Source: a virus. Taken from it: a DNA stretch of 37,521 nt. The first letter of the stretch is position 1; every line of letters begins with the position of its first letter. The notes under the pieces are model-generated. The model made no database searches and was not told where the DNA came from. It worked only from the letters and a program-made list of their open reading frames with translations. Where the stretch lies: IMG/VR virus record IMGVR_UViG_3300042868_005261, positions 1 through 37,521 of that record. The stretch is one strand, 5' to 3'. The position numbers and the translations under genes are program-made. Shown piece after piece: positions 28,092 to 34,295 of this stretch.

Positions 28092-28478
28092 TTATGAGCG
28101 TTTGCCTGCTAATTCACCAATTTCATCAGCAACACTTTCTGGTGAAAAAGGTCTTTTATTTATTACAACAGCCTCTTTTTTACTTTCTTTTCCTTCCTGA
28201 TTAATCCCAGCGGATATTTCTAATGCTCTAATAGATTCAGTAATTGTACCAGCTTCAGACCAAAGTTTCTGAAGTCTTTCAAATGATTTATCTTTTGGAT
28301 CAATTAATTCAATATCCAATAAATTAATCCTATTCAATAACTCAGCCATTTCATTTGCCTTCCTTTGCAAACTATAATAAAGCTTAATTGCACCATCTTG
28401 TTCATAATAAGCTAGTTTACCCATTAAATAGGCATTTGATTTTTCTAACTCTTTTATTTTTTGCTCTAATTCAGACAT
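28092..28478 (-). CDS. Coiled-coil protein, possible small terminase subunit
   Basis: This 128-aa protein starts with a heptad-like coiled coil (ELEQKIKELEKSNAYLMGKL) and continues helical to about residue 90, with a Lys/Glu-rich C-terminus ending ELAGKRS. Small terminase subunits are short helical oligomers encoded just before terL, which is exactly its position (1 base before TerL). A clear DNA-binding HTH is not evident, so the assignment is positional. It overlaps the preceding gene by 13 bases. Confidence 0.45.
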   Translation of the reverse strand: MSELEQKIKELEKSNAYLMGKLAYYEQDGAIKLYYSLQRKANEMAELLNRINLLDIELIDPKDKSFERLQKLWSEAGTITESIRALEISAGINQEGKESKKEAVVINKRPFSPESVADEIGELAGKRS

Positions 28479-29161
28479 ATTACGTCAGGGGTTGTTATTA
28501 CTAATCTTGATGCATCAGAAATTCCATATCCAATTAAAACTTCATTATTAATTACTCTTGATGTTAAATTATGATCAATAGCAATTACCTCATTCCTTTC
28601 ATGGCCTTCTGGATAATATCTTAATCTAATTATTTTACCTTCAGTGCCATCATCATTTTGATAAATAATTTCATAATCACTTGATATTAATGTAGTTACA
28701 ACCTTCCCGATTAAATCTCCACTTGTAACATATATTTTATTTTTAATCAAAGTAGGTGGTATGCCTTCTAAAAATCCATTATACGGCTCAAAAACTCTTA
28801 ACCCTGTAACAAAATTATTAAGTGGCTGCCAAGCTTGATTTTGACCATTTCTCCATAAGAAACATTCTTCAATAGGTATTGAGAAATACTGAATATCTGA
28901 AGATGCCTCAGCTGTTGGTCTTAAATAATTAAAAAGCTTGTATGTGTCGTGCGTAGCATTATGATGTATCAGTATTTCAGCACCTTCAGGAATATCCTTA
29001 GCTGCCACAACTGTTGCGTTTACTGGTTTAACGTAACGCATATTAAAATTATCATAAACTCTTTCAAGCTTAATTTTAGTACCATCCTTGAAAGTATGGC
29101 TGTTTTTACTTTCTAAATCAACTTTAATAATAACTCTATTTGACGGAGCGATTAATTTCAT
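28466..29161 (-). CDS. First late-operon protein, possible GroES-like N-terminal fold
   Basis: This 231-aa protein is the first gene after the late promoter. Residues 1-15 (MKLIAPSNRVIIKVD) and the later AAKDIPEGAEILIHHN resemble the first strand and the 'v.vGD.V' strand of GroES/Cpn10 folds. The glycine loop (TFKDGTKIKLER) is weak compared with the true GroES at 17613-17885. The C-terminal half (YVTSGDLIGKVVTTL, IIRLRYYPEGHERNE) is beta-rich with no known motif. It may be an assembly factor or structural protein; the GroES link is tentative. Confidence 0.4.
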   Translation of the reverse strand: MKLIAPSNRVIIKVDLESKNSHTFKDGTKIKLERVYDNFNMRYVKPVNATVVAAKDIPEGAEILIHHNATHDTYKLFNYLRPTAEASSDIQYFSIPIEECFLWRNGQNQAWQPLNNFVTGLRVFEPYNGFLEGIPPTLIKNKIYVTSGDLIGKVVTTLISSDYEIIYQNDDGTEGKIIRLRYYPEGHERNEVIAIDHNLTSRVINNEVLIGYGISDASRLVITTPDVICLN

Positions 29162-29163
29162 AT

Positions 29164-29178
29164 TTAATTAATTTAATT
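29164..29178. repeat. 15-bp AT element, copy 1
   Basis: TTAATTAATTTAATT occurs exactly here, at 34271-34285, and inverted at 34973-34987, each time in a promoter-bearing intergenic region. This copy is in the leader of the late operon, downstream of its -7 box. Confidence 0.55.
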
Positions 29179-29209
29179 CAAAGGTAGTGATTTTATTAAC
29201 TTAATCAAT
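29179..29209 (-). promoter_or_regulatory. Predicted main late promoter (leftward)
   Basis: On the minus strand ATTG (29209-29206), exactly 19 bp, then TACCTTTG (29186-29179), close to the Bacteroidetes consensus TTTG-N19-TAnnTTTG. It is oriented into the 29-kb late block, with the ATG 17 bases beyond the -7 box. Confidence 0.7.
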
Positions 29210-29216
29210 TTTTAAT

Positions 29217-29229
29217 TGCATAAAATGCA
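29217..29229. promoter_or_regulatory. Inverted repeat between divergent promoters (candidate operator)
   Basis: TGCAT-AAA-ATGCA is a perfect 5-bp inverted repeat just upstream of the rightward -7 box and beside the leftward -33 element. A dimeric regulator bound here could affect both directions. This is inference from position. Confidence 0.4.
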
Positions 29230-29230
29230 T

Positions 29231-29238
29231 TATATTTG
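29231..29238 (+). promoter_or_regulatory. Predicted rightward promoter (-7 TATATTTG)
   Basis: TATATTTG matches the Bacteroidetes -7 box exactly. The -33 position holds only a T-run. The leader to the ATG at 29283 is about 40 bases, A-rich and without a Shine-Dalgarno sequence. Confidence 0.6.
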
Positions 29239-29282
29239 TATTGCCCAAAAAAAAATTCATAACAATAAAAACAATTTAAAAA

Positions 29283-29660
29283 ATGGCAAATCATTTATCA
29301 GTTTATGTTTATCGTAGAAATCAATACGATTTAACAAATCCTAACGGTACTGCTGCAACTAGCGGTGTTTTATTTTCTTTACCAACAGCCGACTTACAGG
29401 TTCAACCATCTACAGTTGTAGCAAATGGTGTACAGATGAACTCTTTAATTCTCATCTATCCTAGTGGTTTAAATCAACCAGCTGAAAAATTATACAGCAA
29501 TGCAACTGTTGCTGGATTAATTGCAGCTATTAACGGTAGTGGTATTGCTACAACAACAACTACGACTACAACAACATCTACCACAACAACAACCACAGCG
29601 GCTCCAACCACAACAACAACCACAGCGGCTCCAACCACAACAACAACCACAGCAGCTTAA
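29283..29660 (+). CDS. Small protein with Thr-rich tail (paralogue pair, member 1)
   Basis: This 125-aa protein has a folded part of about 90 residues (VYVYRRNQYDLTNPNGT; VVANGVQMNSLILIYPSGLNQ) followed by a Thr-rich tail of TTTTTTAAP units. The folded part aligns with the next gene along its whole length (YRRNQYDL-NPNGT-ATSG; VANGV-MNS; P-GLNQ). The tail has the same composition as the linkers of the 1440-aa tail protein. No signal peptide or membrane helix is present. The gene stands in an isolated rightward unit with its own promoter and terminator between two leftward blocks. A virion-surface or decoration role is inferred from the shared tail. Confidence 0.5.
   Translation: MANHLSVYVYRRNQYDLTNPNGTAATSGVLFSLPTADLQVQPSTVVANGVQMNSLILIYPSGLNQPAEKLYSNATVAGLIAAINGSGIATTTTTTTTTSTTTTTTAAPTTTTTTAAPTTTTTTAA
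29581..29657 (+). repeat. 27-bp tandem repeat encoding TTTTTTAAP-type units
   Basis: Two identical 27-bp units (29581-29607, 29608-29634) and a third, 23-bp copy with one G-to-A change run directly into the stop codon. Near-identity at DNA level contrasts with the codon-shuffled Thr tracts at 12754-13354, implying recent duplication here. Confidence 0.9.
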
Positions 29661-29696
29661 TAAAAACAATTAAAAAACAAATAAAAACATTATAAA

Positions 29697-29960
29697 ATGG
29701 CACAAATAGTATCAATAACCGCATATCGCAGAAATCAATACGATTTATTAAACCCTAACGGAACTCCAGCAACGTCTGGTATTGCTTACGGATTCCCAGT
29801 TGAAGGATTTGTAGCTTACCCAGCTCCTTCTGGAACAGTAGCAAACGGAGTAACTATGAACTCAATAGTTGAAGTATCACCTACTGGCTTAAATCAAGTA
29901 CCAGTATTGTTTTATACAACTTCTACTGTAGCACAAATTAATTCAGCTGCAAACGCTTAA
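29697..29960 (+). CDS. Small protein without Thr tail (paralogue pair, member 2)
   Basis: This 87-aa protein is homologous to the preceding one by direct alignment (AYRRNQYDLLNPNGTPATSG; TVANGVTMNSIVEVSPTGLNQ) but stops where the Thr-rich tail would begin (ends NSAANA). The pair looks like a tandem duplication in which one copy gained or lost the tail. It is co-transcribed with member 1 (36-base A-rich gap) and followed at once by a terminator. No domain is recognised. Confidence 0.5.
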   Translation: MAQIVSITAYRRNQYDLLNPNGTPATSGIAYGFPVEGFVAYPAPSGTVANGVTMNSIVEVSPTGLNQVPVLFYTTSTVAQINSAANA

Positions 29961-29969
29961 ATAAATTAG

Positions 29970-29998
29970 GCCCCTATTTTTTAGGGGCTTTTTTATTT
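29970..29998 (+). terminator. Intrinsic terminator, shared by convergent units
   Basis: GCCCCT (29970-29975) pairs with AGGGGC (29983-29988), extended by one A/T pair around a 5-base T-rich loop. TTTTTTATTTT follows on the plus strand. The stop codon of the opposing leftward gene (TAG at 29976-29974) lies inside the 5' arm. On the minus strand only a weak T-run follows. Confidence 0.9.
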
Positions 29999-30117
29999 TC
30001 TTTATATACTGTTTTTAGATTTTTGTAGATTCTTTCTGCATCATCAATAGTCTTGCCTGAACCGGCAGCTAGGGCAACAGATAATCTTCTTAGTTTTTTG
30101 GCGGCTTTGTTATTCAT
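29974..30117 (-). CDS. Small basic conserved phage protein (47 aa)
   Basis: A frame upstream to 30195 is open, but the ATG at 30117 is preferred: it follows the stop of the upstream gene by 2 bases, and the extra N-terminus would overlap that gene. The product is MNNKAAKKLRRLSVALAAGS, then KTIDDAERIYKNLKTVYKENK and a basic end. It is helical and positively charged, similar in style to short proteins seen in other Bacteroidetes phages. Function unknown. Its stop is inside the convergent terminator hairpin. Confidence 0.55.
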   Translation of the reverse strand: MNNKAAKKLRRLSVALAAGSGKTIDDAERIYKNLKTVYKENKKAPKK

Positions 30118-30119
30118 AG

Positions 30120-30386
30120 TTAGTATTGATTTACAAAAATTGGTGTTTGTTCTCCAACGTAAGCATTGAAGCAATTGTATTCTAAAAATTCCCAAGCATC
30201 TTCTTCAGTCATTTCGGGATCCATATTCAATAATAAATCAACCATAATTTCTTTAGAGTACACAAGCTGACCATTATCCGTTAATCCAAGAATAGCTTTA
30301 TCATAACCGTCTGTGCTTCCATCAAACCCATCAGGTTTTAATGCCAAACATTCTTCGGCCATTTGTAAAATTAATTCCAAATCCAT
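30120..30386 (-). CDS. Small acidic conserved protein (88 aa)
   Basis: This acidic, mostly helical protein (MDLELILQMAEECLALKPDG; MTEEDAWEFLEYNCFNAYVG) is followed by a short strand and ends FVNQY. No known domain. It follows the 40-aa basic gene by 10 bases and precedes the 47-aa gene by 2, so it belongs to the leftward early transcript. Pairing of acidic and basic small proteins may be coincidental. Confidence 0.5.
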   Translation of the reverse strand: MDLELILQMAEECLALKPDGFDGSTDGYDKAILGLTDNGQLVYSKEIMVDLLLNMDPEMTEEDAWEFLEYNCFNAYVGEQTPIFVNQY

Positions 30387-30396
30387 ATTTTAATTT

Positions 30397-30519
30397 TTAT
30401 CTCCCCTGACCTCTGTATTCTTTAGGCTTAGGAGTGTGTTTGTTATAAGTTTTTTTCGCACTTCCTGTTTTTCTTTTACCAAATGTAATTTTTCTAGGAT
30501 CTGATTTGATTTTCGCCAT
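30397..30519 (-). CDS. Tiny conserved basic phage protein (40 aa)
   Basis: Found by hand: ATG at 30519-30517, stop TAA at 30399-30397. The product starts MAKIKSDPRKITFGKRKTGS and ends KPKEYRGQGR, extremely Lys/Arg-rich. I recall similar short 'ITFGKR...KPKxYRGQGR' proteins in other Bacteroidetes phages, which supports a real gene; a search would confirm. It overlaps the 3' end of the winged-helix gene by 26 bases in another frame. It could bind nucleic acid. Confidence 0.6.
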   Translation of the reverse strand: MAKIKSDPRKITFGKRKTGSAKKTYNKHTPKPKEYRGQGR

Positions 30520-30793
30520 TTTGCTCTTTTTTAAGGATTAATTGGTACGAATATAAACCATTTTTTTCATATCTTTTATTCAGAGAATGACCCCCAAACT
30601 TTTCTTTCCTAAAATCCCTTAACCCAGCAGATACTGAAGCTTCAGGAATACCGGTAAAATGAGATATTTCCCCAAGAGTCCTATAAACAGAGTCTTTCAT
30701 TAACTCTCTTAATTTATAATGGTTATTTGCCAATCTTTGGTAATCCCTTTCTTTTACATAATCAGCACCATCAAATTGTAGTTCTTGTTGCAT
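30494..30793 (-). CDS. Phage winged-helix DNA-binding protein
   Basis: In this 99-aa protein residues 25-75 form a winged helix: KLRELMKDSVYRTLGEISHF, TGIPEASVSAGLRDFRKEKF and the wing ending GLYSYQL. This 'RTL-EI-TG-PEASVSA-LRD-RKEKFGGH' pattern is widespread in phage early regions of many groups, with an unproven regulatory or replication role. The N-terminus is a short charged helix. It lies in the early operon below SSB and probably acts on DNA in the cytoplasm. Confidence 0.7.
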   Translation of the reverse strand: MQQELQFDGADYVKERDYQRLANNHYKLRELMKDSVYRTLGEISHFTGIPEASVSAGLRDFRKEKFGGHSLNKRYEKNGLYSYQLILKKEQNGENQIRS

Positions 30794-30797
30794 AATA

Positions 30798-31019
30798 CTA
30801 TTTATTTTTAAAGTAATCTAAGTCAATACTTCCGCCGTCCATCTTATTTGGGTAGACGATAATGTCGGTGTCGTAAAAGTTCCGCACGATACCACTGTCG
30901 TGTAATATAACTTTCCAAACGGTGTTGACTTCGCTTCCGTAATCAATCCATGCGATTGCTTTTCCTTTTCCGAGTGGGGTATGGACATCTATTATATTTT
31001 TAAGTTCATGAATATACAT
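30798..31019 (-). CDS. Small beta-barrel-like early protein of unknown function (73 aa)
   Basis: This is a beta-rich protein with IAWIDYGSEVNTVWKVILHD, a tract reminiscent of small SH3-like barrels. A somewhat higher G+C stretch (30820-30930) stands out from its neighbours. The ATG overlaps the SSB stop by one base. Function not recognised. Confidence 0.5.
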   Translation of the reverse strand: MYIHELKNIIDVHTPLGKGKAIAWIDYGSEVNTVWKVILHDSGIVRNFYDTDIIVYPNKMDGGSIDLDYFKNK

Positions 31020-31357
31020 TAAAATGGAGCTTCTTCTTGTTTACCAGATAGTAATTGAAGGCTTGCCACTCTTGCGTGCAATTGAGCAATAGTTTCATTT
31101 GTACTATTATTCAAATAAGTTTTAGCTTCTGGTTTGCCTTCCATATAAATCAAGGTACCTTTTTTTAAATAATTTGCAACATTTATTTTTTCTGTCCAAT
31201 AAGCACAAGAAATCCAAGTCGTTTTATCAACCTCTTGACCATCTTGTTTTTTAAATTTTTCACTGTAAGCCATTGAGAAATTAATCACCGTCTTACCATT
31301 CACATTGTTTACGATTGCATCTTGTCCTAATCTTCCGATTACTGAAATTCTAATCAT
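31019..31357 (-). CDS. ssb: Single-stranded DNA-binding protein
   Basis: In this 112-aa OB-fold protein the start MIRISVIGRLGQDA, then VINFSMAYSEKF, WISCAYW and KGTLIYMEGKPEAKTY match the SSB pattern of strand 1, the Trp motif and the 'yveG' strand. The C-terminus ends EEAPF, a degenerate version of the acidic DIPF tip that binds partner proteins. It coats ssDNA during phage replication and recombination. It is 20 bases downstream of the primase-helicase gene and overlaps the next gene's ATG by one base. Confidence 0.9.
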   Translation of the reverse strand: MIRISVIGRLGQDAIVNNVNGKTVINFSMAYSEKFKKQDGQEVDKTTWISCAYWTEKINVANYLKKGTLIYMEGKPEAKTYLNNSTNETIAQLHARVASLQLLSGKQEEAPF

Positions 31358-31377
31358 TGTTTTGTTTTTTATAGTTA

Positions 31378-33243
31378 TTAAAATATTACTTCTTCGCCAT
31401 CATCATTTTTGTACGGAAGCCAAGCCTGACTTGCTTCTTTACGCTTCCAAAAATCATAACTTTTTTTATTTAACATATCTTGTATAAAATCTTTCCCTTC
31501 AATAAAAAATCTTCTCCTTTCCCATAAATATTCAACTAGCATAAAACCTTTTCTACCAACACTTTTCTTTTTAATTTTTTTAGAATGAAATTCTGCTAAA
31601 GGATTATTTGGATCTGTTTGCGCAAACGGTCTATGATAAACAGTTATATTATCCATTTTATTATTCCACATTGCACCGTCTGCAATATCAAATACATCTG
31701 GACATTTATAGTTGCCTGACCTATCTCTTTCCATTAATTTAGGATGTGCTACAATCCAAAAATACACATCATTTTTTTTTGCAAATCTTGAGAAATCTGA
31801 TAACAATGTTTCAAGATATTTATCAGTTCTACCACCAAAACCTTTATAGTCATTTGTCATTTGGTTGAATGGATCAATACAACAGAAGTCAACCTTTTCT
31901 TGAACAATCAACTCAAGAAACTTCTCTTTGATATACTGAGGAGTAGGAGAAAGCATTTCTGCGCTGATGTAAAAAATATGCTTTGATATAAAATCATAGG
32001 CAGCTTCGTATATTTCATTTGATGGTCTATTTGGATTAAAAGGTGTACACTCACATCCCAATAACATCTCCACATAATCATGAAAATATTCTTCAGCTGG
32101 AGTATCTTCTGGTGAAAATGTAGCTACCTTTTCGCCGTACATAATGATTCTTGATAAAATCTGTGATTTCTGCCAAGCGGTTTTACCGTAGTTACCAATA
32201 CCAGTCAAAAGGGTAATTTCCCCTCTTTTTGGTTTAAATAAATAATCCATTTCAGGTACACCTATACCCATAATCTTCTCAAAACCCTTTTCATTGATTG
32301 ATAAAGCCCTATCTTTTACATCAATACCATACACAACATCTTCAATCCTGTAATTTTCACCATTTTCTTCTGTAAATTCCTTCTTTACATCAATCTCATA
32401 ATTGGTTGTTTTATTAACAAGCTTTTCTTTCTGGATAGAAGCTGTTCCAAAATTGCCTCTATTTGCCCTATATCCGCTCTTTACGGCACTTTTCATCTCC
32501 GACATAGTAAAGTCATTACTTACGGTATATTCTGCCGAAATAAGGCCTAATGCGGCGTTTTCTTCAATACCGAACCTGCAACATGCTGATGCCAACTTAA
32601 AAATATAGGTATTTCGCTCACCAGTTACGAATGCATCGTTCTTGTTGGTAAGCCATTTAAGTATTCTACGAAAGTTTTCGGAATCATCTAAGTTCTGAGT
32701 TTCAGAAACAATGATTTTTTCAATTTTCTTAGCTTTTGCAAATACAGTAGCCTTATCGTTTATGTAAATATCAGCATCAAAACTCTCATAGCAAACTCTA
32801 CTTACGTTAATTCCGCTCCTATCAATCTCCGGGAAAACCTCTTGTAATGACTGGAAATGTTCTCTATGCTTTGAACCATCGGCTATCTTTACCAATGCTT
32901 TTAGGCCATTACCAGATGGGCTTACCCAACATGCATAAACAAAATCATTAGAAATAATTTCTGTTTGCTTATCCCTTAAATCAGAAATATCATCAAAGTC
33001 AAGCACAATAAATCCGCTATGCTCAATAAGTTGCTCATCCTTTCTATCTGCTCCAAACTTTCCACTGAAACATACTGAAGGTAAATTTAATTTAATTTTA
33101 TTAGCCTTTTCCTTATCAAGTGTATTTCTAATTTCAGTAACCAGTTCTTTACTTGAACCAGTTTTAATTCTTTCTAAAGCTTTTTCAATCGTTATAAAAT
33201 GTGGTTCCTTGCTAAAAATGTTTTTAAAAATAGTAGCTATCAT
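31378..33243 (-). CDS. Primase-helicase: BT4734/VirE_N-type domain fused to a RecA-fold helicase
   Basis: In this 621-aa protein residues 50-160 carry the BT4734/VirE_N-like signature: VCFSGKFGADRKD, IVLDFDD (81-85 acidic), SPSGNGLKALVKI, and SRVCYESFDADIY. A linker domain follows to about 320. The C-terminal half is a RecA/DnaB-like ATPase with Walker A GIGNYGKT at 348-355, Walker B VDFCCIDP at 451-458 and a sensor-like His500. The fusion suggests priming and unwinding in one chain, as in phage primase-helicases. That this N-domain synthesises primers is inferred from family usage. It follows the replisome organiser by 4 bases and is upstream of SSB. Confidence 0.8.
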   Translation of the reverse strand: MIATIFKNIFSKEPHFITIEKALERIKTGSSKELVTEIRNTLDKEKANKIKLNLPSVCFSGKFGADRKDEQLIEHSGFIVLDFDDISDLRDKQTEIISNDFVYACWVSPSGNGLKALVKIADGSKHREHFQSLQEVFPEIDRSGINVSRVCYESFDADIYINDKATVFAKAKKIEKIIVSETQNLDDSENFRRILKWLTNKNDAFVTGERNTYIFKLASACCRFGIEENAALGLISAEYTVSNDFTMSEMKSAVKSGYRANRGNFGTASIQKEKLVNKTTNYEIDVKKEFTEENGENYRIEDVVYGIDVKDRALSINEKGFEKIMGIGVPEMDYLFKPKRGEITLLTGIGNYGKTAWQKSQILSRIIMYGEKVATFSPEDTPAEEYFHDYVEMLLGCECTPFNPNRPSNEIYEAAYDFISKHIFYISAEMLSPTPQYIKEKFLELIVQEKVDFCCIDPFNQMTNDYKGFGGRTDKYLETLLSDFSRFAKKNDVYFWIVAHPKLMERDRSGNYKCPDVFDIADGAMWNNKMDNITVYHRPFAQTDPNNPLAEFHSKKIKKKSVGRKGFMLVEYLWERRRFFIEGKDFIQDMLNKKSYDFWKRKEASQAWLPYKNDDGEEVIF

Positions 33244-33247
33244 CGTA

Positions 33248-33979
33248 TTAATTTAAAGTTTTTCCTAATTCCTGTTGTCTTTTTTTGTAAGCCTCAAAAT
33301 CTCCATTTTTGTAAATCTGTGTTTTTGGTATATCAGAAGAACCAATCAATTCATCATTCCAAGAACTGTTGTTAAAGAAAGTCTGAGGATCTTTTCTAAA
33401 CTTCTTTTCTGGCTGAATCAATTTATACTTTGGGATATACTCAATTATTGAACTTCTATCATCATCCTTCATTGAATCCCATTTCTTTTTTAACTTCTCC
33501 TTATCACCAACCTTCTTGTCATATAAATCCCAAAAAATATCAAACGATATATTTATTTCTTTTATTTCCTTTCCTTTTATTTCCTTTCCTTTCCTTTCCT
33601 TTTTAGCATTGCTATCGGATTGCGTTTGCATTGCGTTCGCATTATCCCATCTATAACTTGCTGATTTTCTTGCTTTTGCGCTTTTGTCATTTCTTTGTTC
33701 TAGTCTTTCTTGAACAGAATTACTACCAAAATAATCACCATTAAAAATGAATAAATCAAAGTCATTTACTACGCTCGCTACAAGTTCGCAATCCGACCTT
33801 AAATCATACGCAATGCCTTCGTAATCCGTTCGCAATGCGTTCGCATTGTTATATAAATCTTCAACTATTGACCAAAAAACACCATACCCTTGCATACCAT
33901 GTTTCCTAATCAGCCTTTTTATCTTCTCATCATTACGAGCATTATAGTCGTGTGAGAAGTAGAATGTATCTTTTGGCAT
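33248..33979 (-). CDS. Replisome organiser / helicase-loader (DUF4373-like)
   Basis: In this 243-aa protein the N-terminal 100 residues (FYFSHDYNARNDEKIKRLIR, then GMQGYGVFWSIVEDLY and SNSVQERLE) match the DUF4373/Lin1244-Lin1753 winged-helix domain found in phage replication proteins. A Lys/Glu linker (KKERKGKEIKGKEIKEIN) leads to a C-terminal domain with FWDLYDKKVGDKEKLKKKW and FRKDPQTFFNNSSWNDEL, typical of DnaD/loader-like C-ends. Such proteins bind the origin and recruit the helicase, here encoded next. The gene contains several unusually GC-rich repeats that may be an origin. Confidence 0.75.
   Translation of the reverse strand: MPKDTFYFSHDYNARNDEKIKRLIRKHGMQGYGVFWSIVEDLYNNANALRTDYEGIAYDLRSDCELVASVVNDFDLFIFNGDYFGSNSVQERLEQRNDKSAKARKSASYRWDNANAMQTQSDSNAKKERKGKEIKGKEIKEINISFDIFWDLYDKKVGDKEKLKKKWDSMKDDDRSSIIEYIPKYKLIQPEKKFRKDPQTFFNNSSWNDELIGSSDIPKTQIYKNGDFEAYKKRQQELGKTLN
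33552..33604 (+). repeat. Polypyrimidine tract (tandem TTCC/TTTT units)
   Basis: About 53 plus-strand bases hold no G, built of TTTATTTCC and TTTCC repeats, coding the KGKEIKGKEIKE linker on the other strand. It is slippage-prone and adjacent to the GC-rich repeats at 33619-33643. Confidence 0.8.
33619..33643 (+). repeat. Tandem 11-bp repeat, possible origin iterons
   Basis: ATTGCGTTTGC (33619-33629) is followed immediately by ATTGCGTTCGC (33630-33640), one substitution apart, inside the replisome-organiser gene. They are GC-rich against an AT-rich background. A related palindrome lies 190 bp away. Confidence 0.5.
33833..33848. repeat. Palindrome CAATGCG-TT-CGCATTG
   Basis: A perfect 7-bp inverted repeat with a 2-base centre, made of the same hexamers as the tandem repeat at 33619-33643. 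Further CGCAATSC-like copies lie at 33787-33794 and 33809-33816. Possible replication-protein binding site. Confidence 0.5.
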
Positions 33980-33988
33980 TTTAAAATC

Positions 33989-34186
33989 TTAATCGTTTAT
34001 TAAATCGGTTTTTAAAGCTTCATTTATGCGCGTAATCTCACTATCCGTAAATAGTAATTTACCCTGCATTTTGCGCGATAATTCCGATTCTGGTATCTTG
34101 GCATTTAATGAAAGCCAACGCTGAGTGCGACCATCCATAGCTTCCTTGATTCGTTCATGAAGCTTCATTGTTTTGATTTCTTCCAT
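33989..34186 (-). CDS. Small HTH (Cro/CI-like) transcriptional regulator
   Basis: This 65-aa protein has a probable helix-turn-helix within RTQRWLSLNAKIPESELSRK, followed by a helix TDSEITRINEALK. It is similar in size and arrangement to small Cro-like phage regulators. Met1 at 34186 is used; Met7 (34168) would also give a complete HTH. First gene of the leftward early block, starting 20 bases after a consensus -7 box, so it likely controls the divergent early promoters (inference). Confidence 0.65.
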   Translation of the reverse strand: MEEIKTMKLHERIKEAMDGRTQRWLSLNAKIPESELSRKMQGKLLFTDSEITRINEALKTDLIND

Positions 34187-34205
34187 AAAGTTTATTGTTG
34201 AATAG

Positions 34206-34236
34206 CAAAAGTAGTATTAATTTTTAAATTCCCAAT
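34206..34236 (-). promoter_or_regulatory. Predicted leftward early promoter
   Basis: On the minus strand ATTG (34236-34233), exactly 19 bp, then TACTTTTG (34213-34206), the same ATTG-N19-TAnnTTTG design as the late promoter at 29179-29209. It drives the regulator and replication genes. Confidence 0.7.
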
Positions 34237-34262
34237 TATTTTTAATTTTTTTTAAAAATAAT

Positions 34263-34292
34263 TTTGTGGTTTAATTAATTTAATTAAATTTG
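34263..34292 (+). promoter_or_regulatory. Predicted rightward early promoter
   Basis: TTTG (34263-34266), 18 bp, TAAATTTG (34285-34292). The -7 box overlaps a 14-bp perfect palindrome AATTTAATTAAATT (34277-34290), a candidate operator. The next ATG, at 34296, would be at or next to the transcription start. Confidence 0.6.
34271..34285. repeat. 15-bp AT element, copy 2
   Basis: TTAATTAATTTAATT, identical to 29164-29178, between the -33 and -7 boxes of the rightward early promoter. Confidence 0.55.
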
Positions 34293-34295
34293 CAA

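Noticed and set aside
30118-30195. N-terminal extension of the 47-aa protein to 30195
   Set aside because: It would overlap the upstream gene by 76 bases; the ATG at 30117 follows that gene's stop by 2 bases.
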